A DNA stretch of 64,000 nucleotides from an uncultured Isoptericola sp. (lineage in GTDB: Bacteria; Actinomycetota; Actinomycetes; Actinomycetales; Cellulomonadaceae). Where the stretch lies: assembly GCA_947497265.1 (NCBI GenBank), contig CANMFP010000003.1, forward strand, positions 277,888 through 341,887. Reading direction: 5' to 3'. Below, one piece after another: positions 26,446 to 34,961 of this stretch (position 1 is the stretch's first letter; every line of letters begins with the position of its first letter). The notes beneath the pieces are model-generated. The model ran no database searches and was not told the origin of the DNA. It saw only the letters and a list, made by a program, of their open reading frames with translations. The translations under genes were made by a program, and so were the position numbers.

Positions 26446-27450
26446 ATGGTCGCAGAGGCACACCCGCACGTCCCGACGCCGTACCGCCCGACGGTGAGCT
26501 TCGAGCTCATGCCGCCGCGGCGCCCCGAGGCCGCCCCCAAGTTCTGGGAGACGGCGCGCCGCCTGGTCGCGGCGGACCCCGACTTCATCTCGGTGACCTA
26601 TGGCGCCGGTGGGGGCGACCGAGCCACCGCCCGCCAGGTCGTCGCGACCCTGCTCGCCGGCACCCCCGTGCTCCCCATCGCCCACCTGACCTGCGTGGGA
26701 GCCTCCCGCGAGGACGTGTCCGCCGTCGTCGACGAGTTCCTCGAGGCCGGCGTCCGGAGCTTCCTCGCCCTGCGCGGCGACCCGCCGAAGGACCAGCCCG
26801 ACTGGCGGCCGCCCGCGGACGGCGTGCACTCCTCGATCGAGCTCGTCGCCCTGCTGCGCGAGGTCGAGGCCCGCCGCTGCGCCGCCGACCCGGCCGCCGC
26901 CGTCCGCGGCGCCGCCCGGCCGCTGACCGTCGCGGTGGCGACCTTTCCGGACGGCAACCGCCAGGCGGGCACCACCCGCACGCAGGAGGTGCAGCGCCTG
27001 CTGGAGAAGCAGCAGGCCGGAGCCTCGTTCGCCATCACCCAGCTCTTCTACGCCGCGGACAGCTACACCGACTTCGTCGCCGAGGCCCGTGCGGCCGGCG
27101 TGACGATCCCGATCCTCGCCGGGCTGATGCCCACGACCGAGCCGCGCCGGCTCCGTCGTGTCGAGGAGCTCACCGGCGTCCCCGCGCCCCAGCACCTGCT
27201 GGACGCGCTGGACGCCCTGCCGGACCCGGAGGCGCAGCACGCCTACGGGACCGCGTACTCCGTCGAGCTCGCCCAGCGCGTGCTCGACGCGGGCGCACCC
27301 GGCCTGCACGTGTACACGTTCAACAAGTACCGACCCGCTCTGGACCTGCTCGAGGGTGTCCACCTCGGCGGTCGGACGCCGCACGGCGTCCCTGACCTGG
27401 CCAGAAGGCCGCTGGTACCGGGCATCCCGACCGTGGCTCCCGCCGTCTGA
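26446..27450 (+). CDS. metF: 5,10-methylenetetrahydrofolate reductase
   Basis: A 334-residue FAD enzyme reducing methylene-THF to methyl-THF, the methyl donor for methionine synthesis. Family features: FELMPPR near the N-terminus, SVTYGAGG, the conserved LALRGDPP segment and [10 protein letters not shown], all at usual spacing. It lacks a separate ribosome site because that site lies in the riboswitch P1. It is the first gene of the methionine block and probably continues into metE. Confidence 0.93.
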   Translation: MVAEAHPHVPTPYRPTVSFELMPPRRPEAAPKFWETARRLVAADPDFISVTYGAGGGDRATARQVVATLLAGTPVLPIAHLTCVGASREDVSAVVDEFLEAGVRSFLALRGDPPKDQPDWRPPADGVHSSIELVALLREVEARRCAADPAAAVRGAARPLTVAVATFPDGNRQAGTTRTQEVQRLLEKQQAGASFAITQLFYAADSYTDFVAEARAAGVTIPILAGLMPTTEPRRLRRVEELTGVPAPQHLLDALDALPDPEAQHAYGTAYSVELAQRVLDAGAPGLHVYTFNKYRPALDLLEGVHLGGRTPHGVPDLARRPLVPGIPTVAPAV

Positions 27451-27456
27451 CGCCTT

Positions 27457-27518
27457 GCCGAACATCGAGGTCCCGCCCGCAATGCGCGGTCATTGCGGGC
27501 GCGACCTCGACACTCGGC
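27457..27518. repeat. Imperfect 28-bp inverted repeat between metF and metE
   Basis: Arms 27457-27484 and 27491-27518 match at 24 of 28 positions around a 6-base loop (core CGCCCGCAATG / CATTGCGGGCG). It begins 7 bp after the metF stop and ends 38 bp before metE. It could be an intergenic terminator or a mobile extragenic palindrome. Confidence 0.6.
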
Positions 27519-27556
27519 GACGTCGCGACGCGGAAGCACCGACACCTGGAGTGCTC

Positions 27557-30022
27557 ATGACCACACCGACCGAACCCCACCGCCCCACCACCGCGTTCCC
27601 CGGCGGCACGATCCTCGGCTATCCCCGCATCGGCCGCCGCCGCGAGCTCAAGCGCGCCGTCGAGTCCTTCTGGGCCGGGCGCACCGACGCCGTCGACCTC
27701 GAGGTCGCGGCCGGCGCGCTGCGCCGCGACACCCTGCGACGCCTCGTCTCGCTCGGGCTGGACCCCGAGGACGGCTCCGTCCCCGGCTCCTTCTCGTTCT
27801 ACGACCAGGTGCTCGACGTCGTGGCGCTGCTCGGTGCCGTCCCGACCCGGTTCCGGGACCTGATCGACGGCGACGACGGATCGCTCGACCTGGACGGCTA
27901 CTTCACCGTGGCCCGGGGCCGCGGCGACGACGCGCCGCTCGAGATGACCAAGTGGTTCGACACGAACTACCACTACCTGGTCCCGGAGATCAGTGAGACG
28001 ACGCCGATCTCCTTCGCGGACCACCGCATCGTCCGTGAGTTCGCCGAGGCCAAGGAGGCGGGCGTCACCACCCGGCCGGTCCTCGTCGGGCCGGTCACCT
28101 TCCTCGCGCTGTCCAAGGCCGCCGACGACGCGGGCGAGGGCTTCCACCCCCTCGACCGGCTCGACGACGTCGTCGCCGCGTACGCCGACCTGCTGCGGGC
28201 GCTGGCCGCCGTCGGCGTGCCGTGGGTGCAGCTCGACGAGCCCGTCCTCGTCTCGGACACGGTCGACGCCACCGCCGAGCGGGTCGATGCCGCGATCACC
28301 TCCGCGTACCGCGCGCTGGCGACCGACCTCGCCGCACGGTCCGACGACGACGGTCTCGACGCCGAGGCGGAGCGCCCGGCCATCCTCGTGGCCGCCCCGT
28401 TCGGCGGGCTCGCGACCGGCACGTCCGGCGAAGCGGCCGACGGCGGCACCCGCGACGGCCTGGCGCTGCTCGCCGCGACCGACGTGGACGCCATCGCGAT
28501 CGACCTGGTCAAGGGCTCCGTCCCCACGGGCCACGGGCCGCACGGGACCGTCCCCGGCCTGGAGACGAAGACCCTCGTGGCGGGCGTCGTCGACGGGCAC
28601 AACGTGTGGCGCGCCGACCTCGCCGCCCGGTTCGACCAGCTCGCCGCGCTGCGCCCGCTGGGCGCCGGCGCCCTGACCGTCGGCACCTCGACGTCGCTGC
28701 TGCACGTGCCGCACGACGTGGAGGACGAGTCGTGGGAGGGGCCGGCCGCCGAGCGCGCGGGTCGCTCCCCCGAGCTGCGCCGCTGGCTCGCGTTCGCCGA
28801 CCAGAAGGTCCGCGAGGTCACGACGTTGGCCCGCGCCGTCACCGACGGCCCGGACTCGGTGCGCGCCGAGCTCGACGCGGCGAGCGCGGCGCTGGCCGAG
28901 CGGGCGACCGCACCGGGCGTCGTCGTCCCCACGGTCCGCGAGCGCCTGGGCGCGCTCGTCGAGGGCGACTTCGCCCGCGGCGCGCACGCCGAGCGGGTCG
29001 CCGCCCAGCGTGAGCGGCTCGGGCTGCCGCCGCTGCCCACCACGACGATCGGCTCGTTCCCGCAGACGGCCGAGATCCGCAAGGCGCGGTCGGCGTGGGC
29101 CCAGGGCGAGCTCGACGACGAGGCGTACACCGCCGCGATGCGCGCGGAGATCGCCCGGGTGGTCGCGCTCCAGGAGGAGATCGGCCTCGACGTGCTGGTG
29201 CACGGCGAGCCGGAGCGCAACGACATGGTGCAGTACTTCGCCGAGCTGCTGGACGGGTTCGCGACGACGGACCTGGGCTGGGTGCAGTCCTACGGGTCGC
29301 GCTGCGTGCGGCCGCCGATCCTGTGGGGCGACGTGACCCGCCCGGCCCCGATGACGGTCGGGTGGACCCGGTATGCCGCGTCGCTCACCGAGAAGCCCGT
29401 CAAGGGCATGCTGACGGGGCCGGTGACGATCCTCGCGTGGTCGTTCGTGCGCGACGACCAGCCGCTGGCGGACACCGCGAACCAGGTGGCGCTGGCCCTG
29501 CGCGACGAGGTGCGCGACCTCGAGGACGCCGGCACCGCCGTCGTGCAGGTGGACGAACCCGCCCTGCGCGAGCTGCTGCCGCTGCGCCGCGCCGACCAGC
29601 CGGAGTACCTGCGCTGGTCCGTCGGGGCGTTCCGGCTGGCGACGGCGGGAGCGGAGGCCTCCACCCAGGTGCACACGCACCTGTGCTACTCGGAGTTCGG
29701 CGAGGTCATCGGCGCGATCGACGGGCTGGACGCGGACGTGACGTCCATCGAGGCGGCACGCTCGCGCATGGAGGTCGTGCCGGAGCTGCATGCCGCCGGG
29801 TACTCGCGGGGCGTCGGGCCGGGCGTCTACGACATCCACTCGCCCCGGGTCCCGTCCGTGGACGAGGTCACCGAGCTGCTGCGGCTCGCGGTGGGCTCGA
29901 TCGACCCGGACGTGGTGTGGGTGAACCCGGACTGCGGGCTCAAGACCCGCGGGTACGCCGAGGTGGAGCCGTCGCTGCGCCACCTGGTCGCGGCGGCACA
30001 GGCGGTGCGCGCCGGCCTCTGA
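27557..30022 (+). CDS. metE: Cobalamin-independent methionine synthase
   Basis: An 821-residue enzyme moving methyl from methyl-THF polyglutamate to homocysteine. The N-terminal barrel begins with [14 protein letters not shown]. The C-terminal catalytic barrel has TIGSFPQT, then the zinc ligands in [10 protein letters not shown] (His708, Cys710) and NPDCGLK (Cys793), and the methyl-THF pocket [17 protein letters not shown] 27557 is the start; the longer frame upstream overlaps metF and the inverted repeat. It follows metF by 106 bp and probably shares its SAM control. Confidence 0.94.
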   Translation: MTTPTEPHRPTTAFPGGTILGYPRIGRRRELKRAVESFWAGRTDAVDLEVAAGALRRDTLRRLVSLGLDPEDGSVPGSFSFYDQVLDVVALLGAVPTRFRDLIDGDDGSLDLDGYFTVARGRGDDAPLEMTKWFDTNYHYLVPEISETTPISFADHRIVREFAEAKEAGVTTRPVLVGPVTFLALSKAADDAGEGFHPLDRLDDVVAAYADLLRALAAVGVPWVQLDEPVLVSDTVDATAERVDAAITSAYRALATDLAARSDDDGLDAEAERPAILVAAPFGGLATGTSGEAADGGTRDGLALLAATDVDAIAIDLVKGSVPTGHGPHGTVPGLETKTLVAGVVDGHNVWRADLAARFDQLAALRPLGAGALTVGTSTSLLHVPHDVEDESWEGPAAERAGRSPELRRWLAFADQKVREVTTLARAVTDGPDSVRAELDAASAALAERATAPGVVVPTVRERLGALVEGDFARGAHAERVAAQRERLGLPPLPTTTIGSFPQTAEIRKARSAWAQGELDDEAYTAAMRAEIARVVALQEEIGLDVLVHGEPERNDMVQYFAELLDGFATTDLGWVQSYGSRCVRPPILWGDVTRPAPMTVGWTRYAASLTEKPVKGMLTGPVTILAWSFVRDDQPLADTANQVALALRDEVRDLEDAGTAVVQVDEPALRELLPLRRADQPEYLRWSVGAFRLATAGAEASTQVHTHLCYSEFGEVIGAIDGLDADVTSIEAARSRMEVVPELHAAGYSRGVGPGVYDIHSPRVPSVDEVTELLRLAVGSIDPDVVWVNPDCGLKTRGYAEVEPSLRHLVAAAQAVRAGL

Positions 30023-30027
30023 GCGGC

Positions 30028-30076
30028 GCGGTCGTGGCCCCGGGCGGTGAGGTATCTCATCGCCCGGGGCGACCGC
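30028..30076 (+). terminator. Hairpin terminator after metE
   Basis: GCGGTCG-TGG-CCCCGGGCG pairs with CGCCCGGGGCGACCGC leaving a 3-base bulge and a 14-base loop. It starts 5 bp after the metE stop, as expected of a high-GC intrinsic terminator without a T-run. Confidence 0.7.
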
Positions 30077-30139
30077 CGTGTGCCACGATGGTGATGGTCC
30101 CGTCGCACGGACGGACCGGATCGGCACGAGGAGCGAGAG

Positions 30140-30220
30140 ATGCAGCGCGTCGTCGCGGGGATCGGGGTGGCCCTCGAGGCCTGCTCGGTCAACCCGTCGA
30201 CCCAGGCCGCCTGCCGCTGA
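30140..30220 (+). CDS. Possible 26-residue small ORF before the FBP gene
   Basis: An ATG at 30140 follows GAGGAGCGAGAG closely and opens 26 codons ending in a Cys-rich tail (EACSVNPSTQAACR). Nothing else occupies this 280-bp stretch. The ribosome site and position make a leader peptide or small protein possible, but length alone does not exclude chance. Confidence 0.25.
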   Translation: MQRVVAGIGVALEACSVNPSTQAACR

Positions 30221-30354
30221 CCCCACGGGGTCCGTGCGGAGGTGCCTGGCTCAGCCCTGCCCTCCTCCACCCAGCCCGCCGAGCCTTCGACACGTCGATC
30301 CGTCGATCCGTGCCGTGGCCCCCCGGGTGGGCCCTGCTCCCCGAAAGCCGACCC

Positions 30355-30855
30355 ATGACCCCCTTCACCGAACCGCAGATCCGCGCCAGCCTCGTCAACG
30401 CCACGCGCAGCGAGCGGCAGCGGATGATCCTCCCCGACCTCGCGCAGCTCCGCTGGGACCGCCTCGACTACCTCGGGTGGCGGGACCGCAAGCAGCCGCT
30501 CGCCGCGTACGCGATCACCGAGATCGAAGGCGAGCCGGTCGGCATCATCCTGCGCGCCCCGGAGACCAGCAGCCGCCGCGCCGCCATGTGCGCGTGGTGC
30601 GAGGACGTCGCCGACAACAGCGACACGTCCCTCTACGTCGCACGCCGCGGCGGAGCGCCCGGCCGCAGGGGCAGCACGATCGGCACGCTGATCTGCACCG
30701 ACTTCCGCTGCTCGCGCAACGTGCGGCGGCGGCCCACCCTCGCCGAGTCCGGGGCCGACGACGACGGGGCGCGCGCCGTCGTCGTCGAGCGGCGCATCGA
30801 GGGCTTGCGCGAACGTACCCGCCGGTTCCTCCAGGAGGTGCGCAGCACCGCCTGA
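30355..30855 (+). CDS. FBP-domain protein with treble-clef zinc finger (EF-G-binding-like)
   Basis: A 166-residue protein. Four Cys residues in CAWCEDV and CTDFRCSRN form the treble-clef zinc finger typical of the FBP_C domain seen in FusB-type EF-G-binding proteins. The N-terminus (IRASLVNATRSERQRMILPDLAQLRWDRLDYLGWRD) fits the same family. FusB relatives rescue EF-G-stalled ribosomes; the role here is unproven. ATG 30355 is the first start in the conserved region. Confidence 0.8.
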   Translation: MTPFTEPQIRASLVNATRSERQRMILPDLAQLRWDRLDYLGWRDRKQPLAAYAITEIEGEPVGIILRAPETSSRRAAMCAWCEDVADNSDTSLYVARRGGAPGRRGSTIGTLICTDFRCSRNVRRRPTLAESGADDDGARAVVVERRIEGLRERTRRFLQEVRSTA

Positions 30856-30918
30856 CCGGCGTGCTGCAGCGCCTGGCTGCACCTCAGCGGCTGTTCGCCG
30901 AGAGCGAACAGACTCCTC

Positions 30919-30945
30919 TTGGCACTCTCGGGGCGAGAGTGCTAA
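30919..30945. promoter_or_regulatory. CIRCE element (HrcA site) with overlapping promoter
   Basis: TTGGCACTC-N9-GAGTGCTAA matches the CIRCE consensus except for one base. TTGGCA (30919-30924) and CTAAAT (30942-30947) are also spaced 17 bp apart as possible -35 and -10 boxes, so a repressor would cover the promoter. It lies 95 bp before the Hsp20 gene. Confidence 0.85.
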
Positions 30946-31039
30946 ATCATGAGGTGTAGCCAGGCGACGCCGGACGGACCGGCGCGCTGATCGCGGTCGG
31001 GGCCGCACCGTGCGGCCCTCGTCGAGGAGGTGATGCGCG

Positions 31040-31465
31040 ATGGCTACCTACTGGGACCCGTTCCAGGAGATGGACCGACTCTTCGGGTCGCTCGCCACGT
31101 CGAGGAACGCTCCGGCGATGCCGATGGACCTGTTCCGCGAGGGCGACCACTACGTCCTCGCCGTCGACCTGCCCGGCATCGACCCCGGCAGCATCGACGT
31201 CTCGTGCGAGGACCGCACGCTGACCATCCGTGCCGAGCGCACACCCCGCTCCGGGGAGGGTCAGTGGCTCCTGCGGGAGCGCACCTCCGGCACCGTCGCG
31301 CGGCAGCTCACGCTGGGCCGAGGGCTGGCGCTCGACAAGATCACGGCGTCGTACGCCGACGGCGTGCTGACGCTGACCATCCCGGTGGCGGAGGACGCGA
31401 AGCCGCGCCGGATCGAGGTCAGCCACGAGTCCAACCGCGAGGCCATCGAGGCCGGGAAGAGCTGA
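31040..31465 (+). CDS. Small heat-shock protein, Hsp20/alpha-crystallin family
   Basis: A 141-residue ATP-independent holdase. The alpha-crystallin domain spans about residues 28-128: FREGDHYVLAVDLPGIDPGSIDV at its start and ASYADGVLTLTIPVAE (the GVL motif) at its end. GAGGAGGTGATG lies just upstream of the ATG. The CIRCE site predicts HrcA repression released by heat. The short C-terminal tail lacks a clear IxI motif. Confidence 0.92.
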   Translation: MATYWDPFQEMDRLFGSLATSRNAPAMPMDLFREGDHYVLAVDLPGIDPGSIDVSCEDRTLTIRAERTPRSGEGQWLLRERTSGTVARQLTLGRGLALDKITASYADGVLTLTIPVAEDAKPRRIEVSHESNREAIEAGKS

Positions 31466-31501
31466 CCGCGACGGCGCCCCGGGATCGGCGCCGGTGAGGG
31501 C

Positions 31502-31720
31502 TCAGCCCTTGCTGGCGCCGATCATCGGCAGCCCGAACGCGAGCCCCGTGGCGAGGATGCCTCCGGTGAACACGTACGGGGCGATGGACGGGTCGGCCGT
31601 CGCGCCGATCCCGATGAGGACCAGACCGCCGAGGAACAGCACGAACGAGACGATCACGCGCCCGAGCATCGCGCCCGGGGCGTCGTTCTGCGGGGCGGGG
31701 TTCACCTTGAAGTCGCTCAT
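31502..31720 (-). CDS. 72-residue membrane protein of unknown function
   Basis: A short protein with two hydrophobic helices (VIVSFVLFLGGLVLIGIGA and PYVFTGGILATGLAFGLPMIG) and a soluble N-terminus. No family is recognised. The usual codon bias and clear ATG support a real gene. It reads toward Hsp20's end and may be part of the stress neighbourhood. Confidence 0.6.
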   Translation of the reverse strand: MSDFKVNPAPQNDAPGAMLGRVIVSFVLFLGGLVLIGIGATADPSIAPYVFTGGILATGLAFGLPMIGASKG

Positions 31721-31777
31721 GGGGCCAGCCTAGCCCGGCGCCGTCCGGCGCACGACGGAGCCCGGTACGATCTCCGG

Positions 31778-32362
31778 ATGCCTCGACCCGGACTCCCCCG
31801 CCGCGTCCTGGTCGCCGGGACCTCCGGGGCGGGCAAGACGACGCTGGCCGCCCGCCTGGCAGAGATCCTCGACGTCCCCCACACGGAGCTGGACGGCCTC
31901 TTCCACGGCCCGCGGTGGACACCCCGGCCCGAGTTCCGCGACGACGTCCGGGCACTGGTGGCGAGCGACGCCTGGGTCACCGAGTGGCAGTACCGGGCCG
32001 TGCGACCGCTCCTGCTCGAGCGGGCCGAGCTGCTGGTCTGGCTCGATCTGCCGGTCCAGGTCCGCATGGACCAGGTGGTGCGGCGCACCCTGGGCCGGCG
32101 GCGCCGTCGCACCGTGCTGTGGAACGGCAACGTCGAACCTCCCCTGCGGACGTTCCTCACCGACGCCGACCACATCGTGCGGTGGGCGTGGCGCACCCGC
32201 CGCTCGCTCGACCACCTCGACGAGCGGCTGGCGGTGCAGGCGCCGCACCTCGAGGTGGTGCGGCTCCGCAGCCGCGCGGAGGTCGAACGGTGGGTGGGAC
32301 GCACCGCGAACCGCGCGGAGCGTCCCGTCCCGGCGCCACCCGGCGTCGTCGGGTCGACCTAG
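31778..32362 (+). CDS. P-loop nucleotide kinase-like ATPase
   Basis: A 194-residue protein resembling adenylate-kinase-like topology proteins (FlaR/AAA_17 type). Walker A is GTSGAGKTT near residues 14-22; an ELDGLFHGPRW segment and a basic lid with LGRRRRRTVLWNGN follow. Substrate unknown. Its stop overlaps the convergent Nudix stop by 4 bp. Confidence 0.75.
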   Translation: MPRPGLPRRVLVAGTSGAGKTTLAARLAEILDVPHTELDGLFHGPRWTPRPEFRDDVRALVASDAWVTEWQYRAVRPLLLERAELLVWLDLPVQVRMDQVVRRTLGRRRRRTVLWNGNVEPPLRTFLTDADHIVRWAWRTRRSLDHLDERLAVQAPHLEVVRLRSRAEVERWVGRTANRAERPVPAPPGVVGST

Positions 32363-32772
32363 GAGAGCCTGCGGGCGAGCGTCTCGACGATCCGCACGTC
32401 CCCGTCGAGCCAGTCGACGTCCCACAGGCTGCCCGCGTCCAGCCAGCGCAGCTCGTCGTGCTCCACGAGCGGTGCCGGCTCACCTCCGGCGAGCGCGGCG
32501 AACCACAGCCGCAGCACGTGCCGGTCGGTGATGATCCAGGCACCGTCGTCGGGCCCCGTCAGCTCGGTCCCGAGGGTGACGGTGACGCCGAGCTCCTCGT
32601 GGAGCTCACGGTGCAGCGCCTCGTGCGGCTGCTCCCCCGGTTCCGCCTTGCCGCCGGGGAACTCCCACCGGCGGGCGAGCCTCGCGGGCCGGGACCGGCG
32701 GGCGGCGAGCAGACGCGCCGGTCGTTCGAGCGAGTCGACGATGGCGGCGGCGACGACGAGGCGACGGGTCAT
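32359..32772 (-). CDS. Nudix hydrolase (MutT-like)
   Basis: A 137-residue enzyme. The Nudix box GGKAEPGEQPHEALHREL followed by HEELGV lies near residues 40-62 with the metal-binding Glu residues intact. Similar short enzymes clean oxidised dGTP or act as CTP pyrophosphohydrolases. The 30-residue upstream extension toward 32859 has no domain sequence, so ATG 32772 was used. Confidence 0.85.
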   Translation of the reverse strand: MTRRLVVAAAIVDSLERPARLLAARRSRPARLARRWEFPGGKAEPGEQPHEALHRELHEELGVTVTLGTELTGPDDGAWIITDRHVLRLWFAALAGGEPAPLVEHDELRWLDAGSLWDVDWLDGDVRIVETLARRLS

Positions 32773-32863
32773 GGCCGCGAGTCTGCCATCCGCCGCTGGA
32801 CAGACGTGTGCCCCGCTACCAGCATCCCCCGAGTGGTAGCGGGGCCAGACGTCGTCCAACCGA

Positions 32864-33097
32864 TCAGGGCGTGCGCATACCTGCGGTGCGAGCCCAGGCC
32901 ACGGCGTCGGCCCGGGTCGAGACCCCGAGCTTGCGGTAGACGCTGCGTACCTGCGACTTCACCGTGTTGCGCGTGACGAACAGCTTGCTCGCAATCTGCT
33001 CGAGCGTGACTTCCTCGGACAGGTTCGACAGCACGACCTGTTCACGGACCGTCAGACCAGGGTCGAGGACCAGACGGTCCATCTCGATTGCACTCAT
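32864..33097 (-). CDS. Stand-alone LuxR-type helix-turn-helix protein
   Basis: A 77-residue protein containing almost only a LuxR DNA-binding domain: LTVREQVVLSNLSEEVTLEQIASKLFVTRNTVKSQVRSVYRKLGV. No receiver or sensor domain is encoded. GGAGGA sits upstream of ATG 33097. It could be a regulator modified by protein partners or a truncated descendant of a larger NarL/MalT protein. It lies beyond gcvH, with 246 bp between. Confidence 0.8.
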   Translation of the reverse strand: MSAIEMDRLVLDPGLTVREQVVLSNLSEEVTLEQIASKLFVTRNTVKSQVRSVYRKLGVSTRADAVAWARTAGMRTP

Positions 33098-33343
33098 CGT
33101 TCTTCCTCCACGACGGCCGCCGATCGCCACGATCGACTTGGGGATCTGCCGTCACAGGAGGAGAGCGTGCAGCGCGCGGTTCATGACGCGCACCACAGAG
33201 CGGCTATGTGCGCAAGCGGGGTCGGAGCGTTCCCACGGTGGCTGTCGGGGCGCCTTCTGCGCGATATCTCCGCAGGCCAGGGGCATTTCTTCCAGTTGCG
33301 CGGAGCAACGGAAACCTCATTATCACAATCAGGTCACGGTTGC

Positions 33344-33712
33344 CTATCCAGCGTGCTGTGCGTACTCCTCCGCGCTGAGGAGCTGGCCCGCACCGGTCAC
33401 CTCGACCTTGAAGAGCCACCCCGCGCCGAACGGCTCCGAGTTGACCACCGCCGGGTCGTCGATCGCGGCCTGGTTGACCTCGACGATGGTGCCGGAGACC
33501 GGCGAGTAGAGCTCGGACACGGACTTGGTGGACTCGATCTCGCCGATGACGGTGCCCGCCTCGATGGTGGCGCCCACCTCCGGCAGCTCGAGGTAGACCA
33601 CGTCACCGAGCGCGTCGGCGGCGACGGACGTGACGCCCACCGTCGCGGGGGTCGCGTCGTCGACCCACTCGTGCTCGACGGAGTAGCGCAGGTTCGCGGG
33701 AAAGTCGGCCAT
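33344..33712 (-). CDS. gcvH: Glycine cleavage system H protein
   Basis: A 122-residue lipoyl carrier. ESTKSVSELYSPVSG carries the lipoylated Lys63. It shuttles the aminomethyl group between GcvP and GcvT. It is the third gene of the operon, separated from gcvT by 75 bp. Length is standard. The LipA/LipB lipoylation genes are not in the window. Confidence 0.95.
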   Translation of the reverse strand: MADFPANLRYSVEHEWVDDATPATVGVTSVAADALGDVVYLELPEVGATIEAGTVIGEIESTKSVSELYSPVSGTIVEVNQAAIDDPAVVNSEPFGAGWLFKVEVTGAGQLLSAEEYAQHAG

Positions 33713-33787
33713 GGGAAGGACTCCTGTCGTGGGGTAGGGCTGGCTAGATTGTGTCGGACGACGGCGCGGCGCGCCGGGTGCGGACGC

Positions 33788-34954
33788 TCAGCCGCGCTCG
33801 CGGCGGTAGAACGGCATCGGCACGACGACGAAGGGCTCCGCCCTCCCCCGCACGTCGACGGCCAGCTCGGTCCCCTCCGCGGAGACCTCCGGCGTCACGT
33901 ACGCCATCGCGACCGGGTGGCCCAGCGTGGGCGACGGAGCCCCCGACGTCACCGTCCCGACCCGCGAGCCGAGAGAGCCGGCGTCCGAGGCGTCACGCTG
34001 CACGACGGCGTACCCCGCGCGGGCAGGGCGCCGTCCGGTACCGCGCAGGCCCACCAGGACCCGCTCCGGTGCGTCGTCGTGCCGGTCGGCGAGCGCGGCG
34101 CGGCCCACGAACTCGACCGGTGTGCCGTCGTCGGACACCTTGTCGAGCTTGACGATGCGGCCCACTCCGGCGTCGTACGGCGTGGTCGTCGTGTCGAGCT
34201 CGTGGCCGTAGAGCGGCATCCCGGCCTCGAGGCGCAGGGAGTCACGGGCCGCCAGCCCGGCGGGCACGAGCCCGTGCGGCTCCCCCGCCGCGAGCAGCGC
34301 CCGCCACAGCGCCACGGCGTGCTGCGTGGCGACCCAGACCTCGAACCCGTCCTCGCCCGTGTAGCCGGTGCGGGCCACGAGCACGGCCTCGTCACCGAAC
34401 CGCATGCCGAGGCTGGCGTAGTACTTCAGCTCGTCGAACGCGGTGCCGCCGGAGTTCTCGGGGTCCTCGGTGAGCACCTCCGTCACGATCTGCGCGGCGC
34501 GCGGGCCCTGCACGGCGATCAGCGCCTGGCTCGCGGAGACGTCGCGCACCTCGGCGTCGAACCCGGCCGCACGCTCCAGGAAGGCGACCAGCACCGTCTC
34601 CGCGTTCGCGGCGTTGGCGACCACGAAGTACTCGTCGTCACCGGTGCGGTAGACGATCAGGTCGTCGAGCACTCCCCCGTCCTCGGCGCAGAGCATCGTG
34701 TACCGGGCGCCCGCGCGGCGAAGCTTCGACAGGTTCCCCACCAGGGCGTGGTCGAGGAACGCCCCGGCGTCCGGTCCGGTCACCGCGATGCCGCCCATGT
34801 GCGACAGGTCGAACAGGCCGGCGGCCTCGCGCACCGCGCGGTGCTCGGCGAGGTCAGAGGTGTACCGCAGCGGCATCATCCAGCCGCCGAAGTCCGTCAT
34901 CGTCGCGCCGAGCGCCTCGTGCTCGGCGTGCAGCGGCGTCTTCTTCTCCGTCAT
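33788..34954 (-). CDS. gcvT: Aminomethyltransferase (glycine cleavage T protein)
   Basis: A 388-residue folate-dependent enzyme producing methylene-THF and ammonia from lipoyl-bound aminomethyl. Conserved features: FGGWMMPLRY at the N-terminus, FDLSHMGG near residue 50, RTGYTGEDGFEVW near 195 and RLEAGMPLYGHEL near 245. It starts 7 bp after gcvP. Its methylene-THF product can feed metF. Confidence 0.95.
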   Translation of the reverse strand: MTEKKTPLHAEHEALGATMTDFGGWMMPLRYTSDLAEHRAVREAAGLFDLSHMGGIAVTGPDAGAFLDHALVGNLSKLRRAGARYTMLCAEDGGVLDDLIVYRTGDDEYFVVANAANAETVLVAFLERAAGFDAEVRDVSASQALIAVQGPRAAQIVTEVLTEDPENSGGTAFDELKYYASLGMRFGDEAVLVARTGYTGEDGFEVWVATQHAVALWRALLAAGEPHGLVPAGLAARDSLRLEAGMPLYGHELDTTTTPYDAGVGRIVKLDKVSDDGTPVEFVGRAALADRHDDAPERVLVGLRGTGRRPARAGYAVVQRDASDAGSLGSRVGTVTSGAPSPTLGHPVAMAYVTPEVSAEGTELAVDVRGRAEPFVVVPMPFYRRERG

Positions 34955-34961
34955 GGCGTCC

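Noticed and set aside
27158..27556. Upstream extension of metE
   Set aside because: It overlaps metF in another frame and crosses the inverted repeat; family start is at 27557.
29095..30354. Long plus-strand frame through metE and the terminator
   Set aside because: It is the wrong frame of metE until the FBP gene; only its end from 30355 is real.
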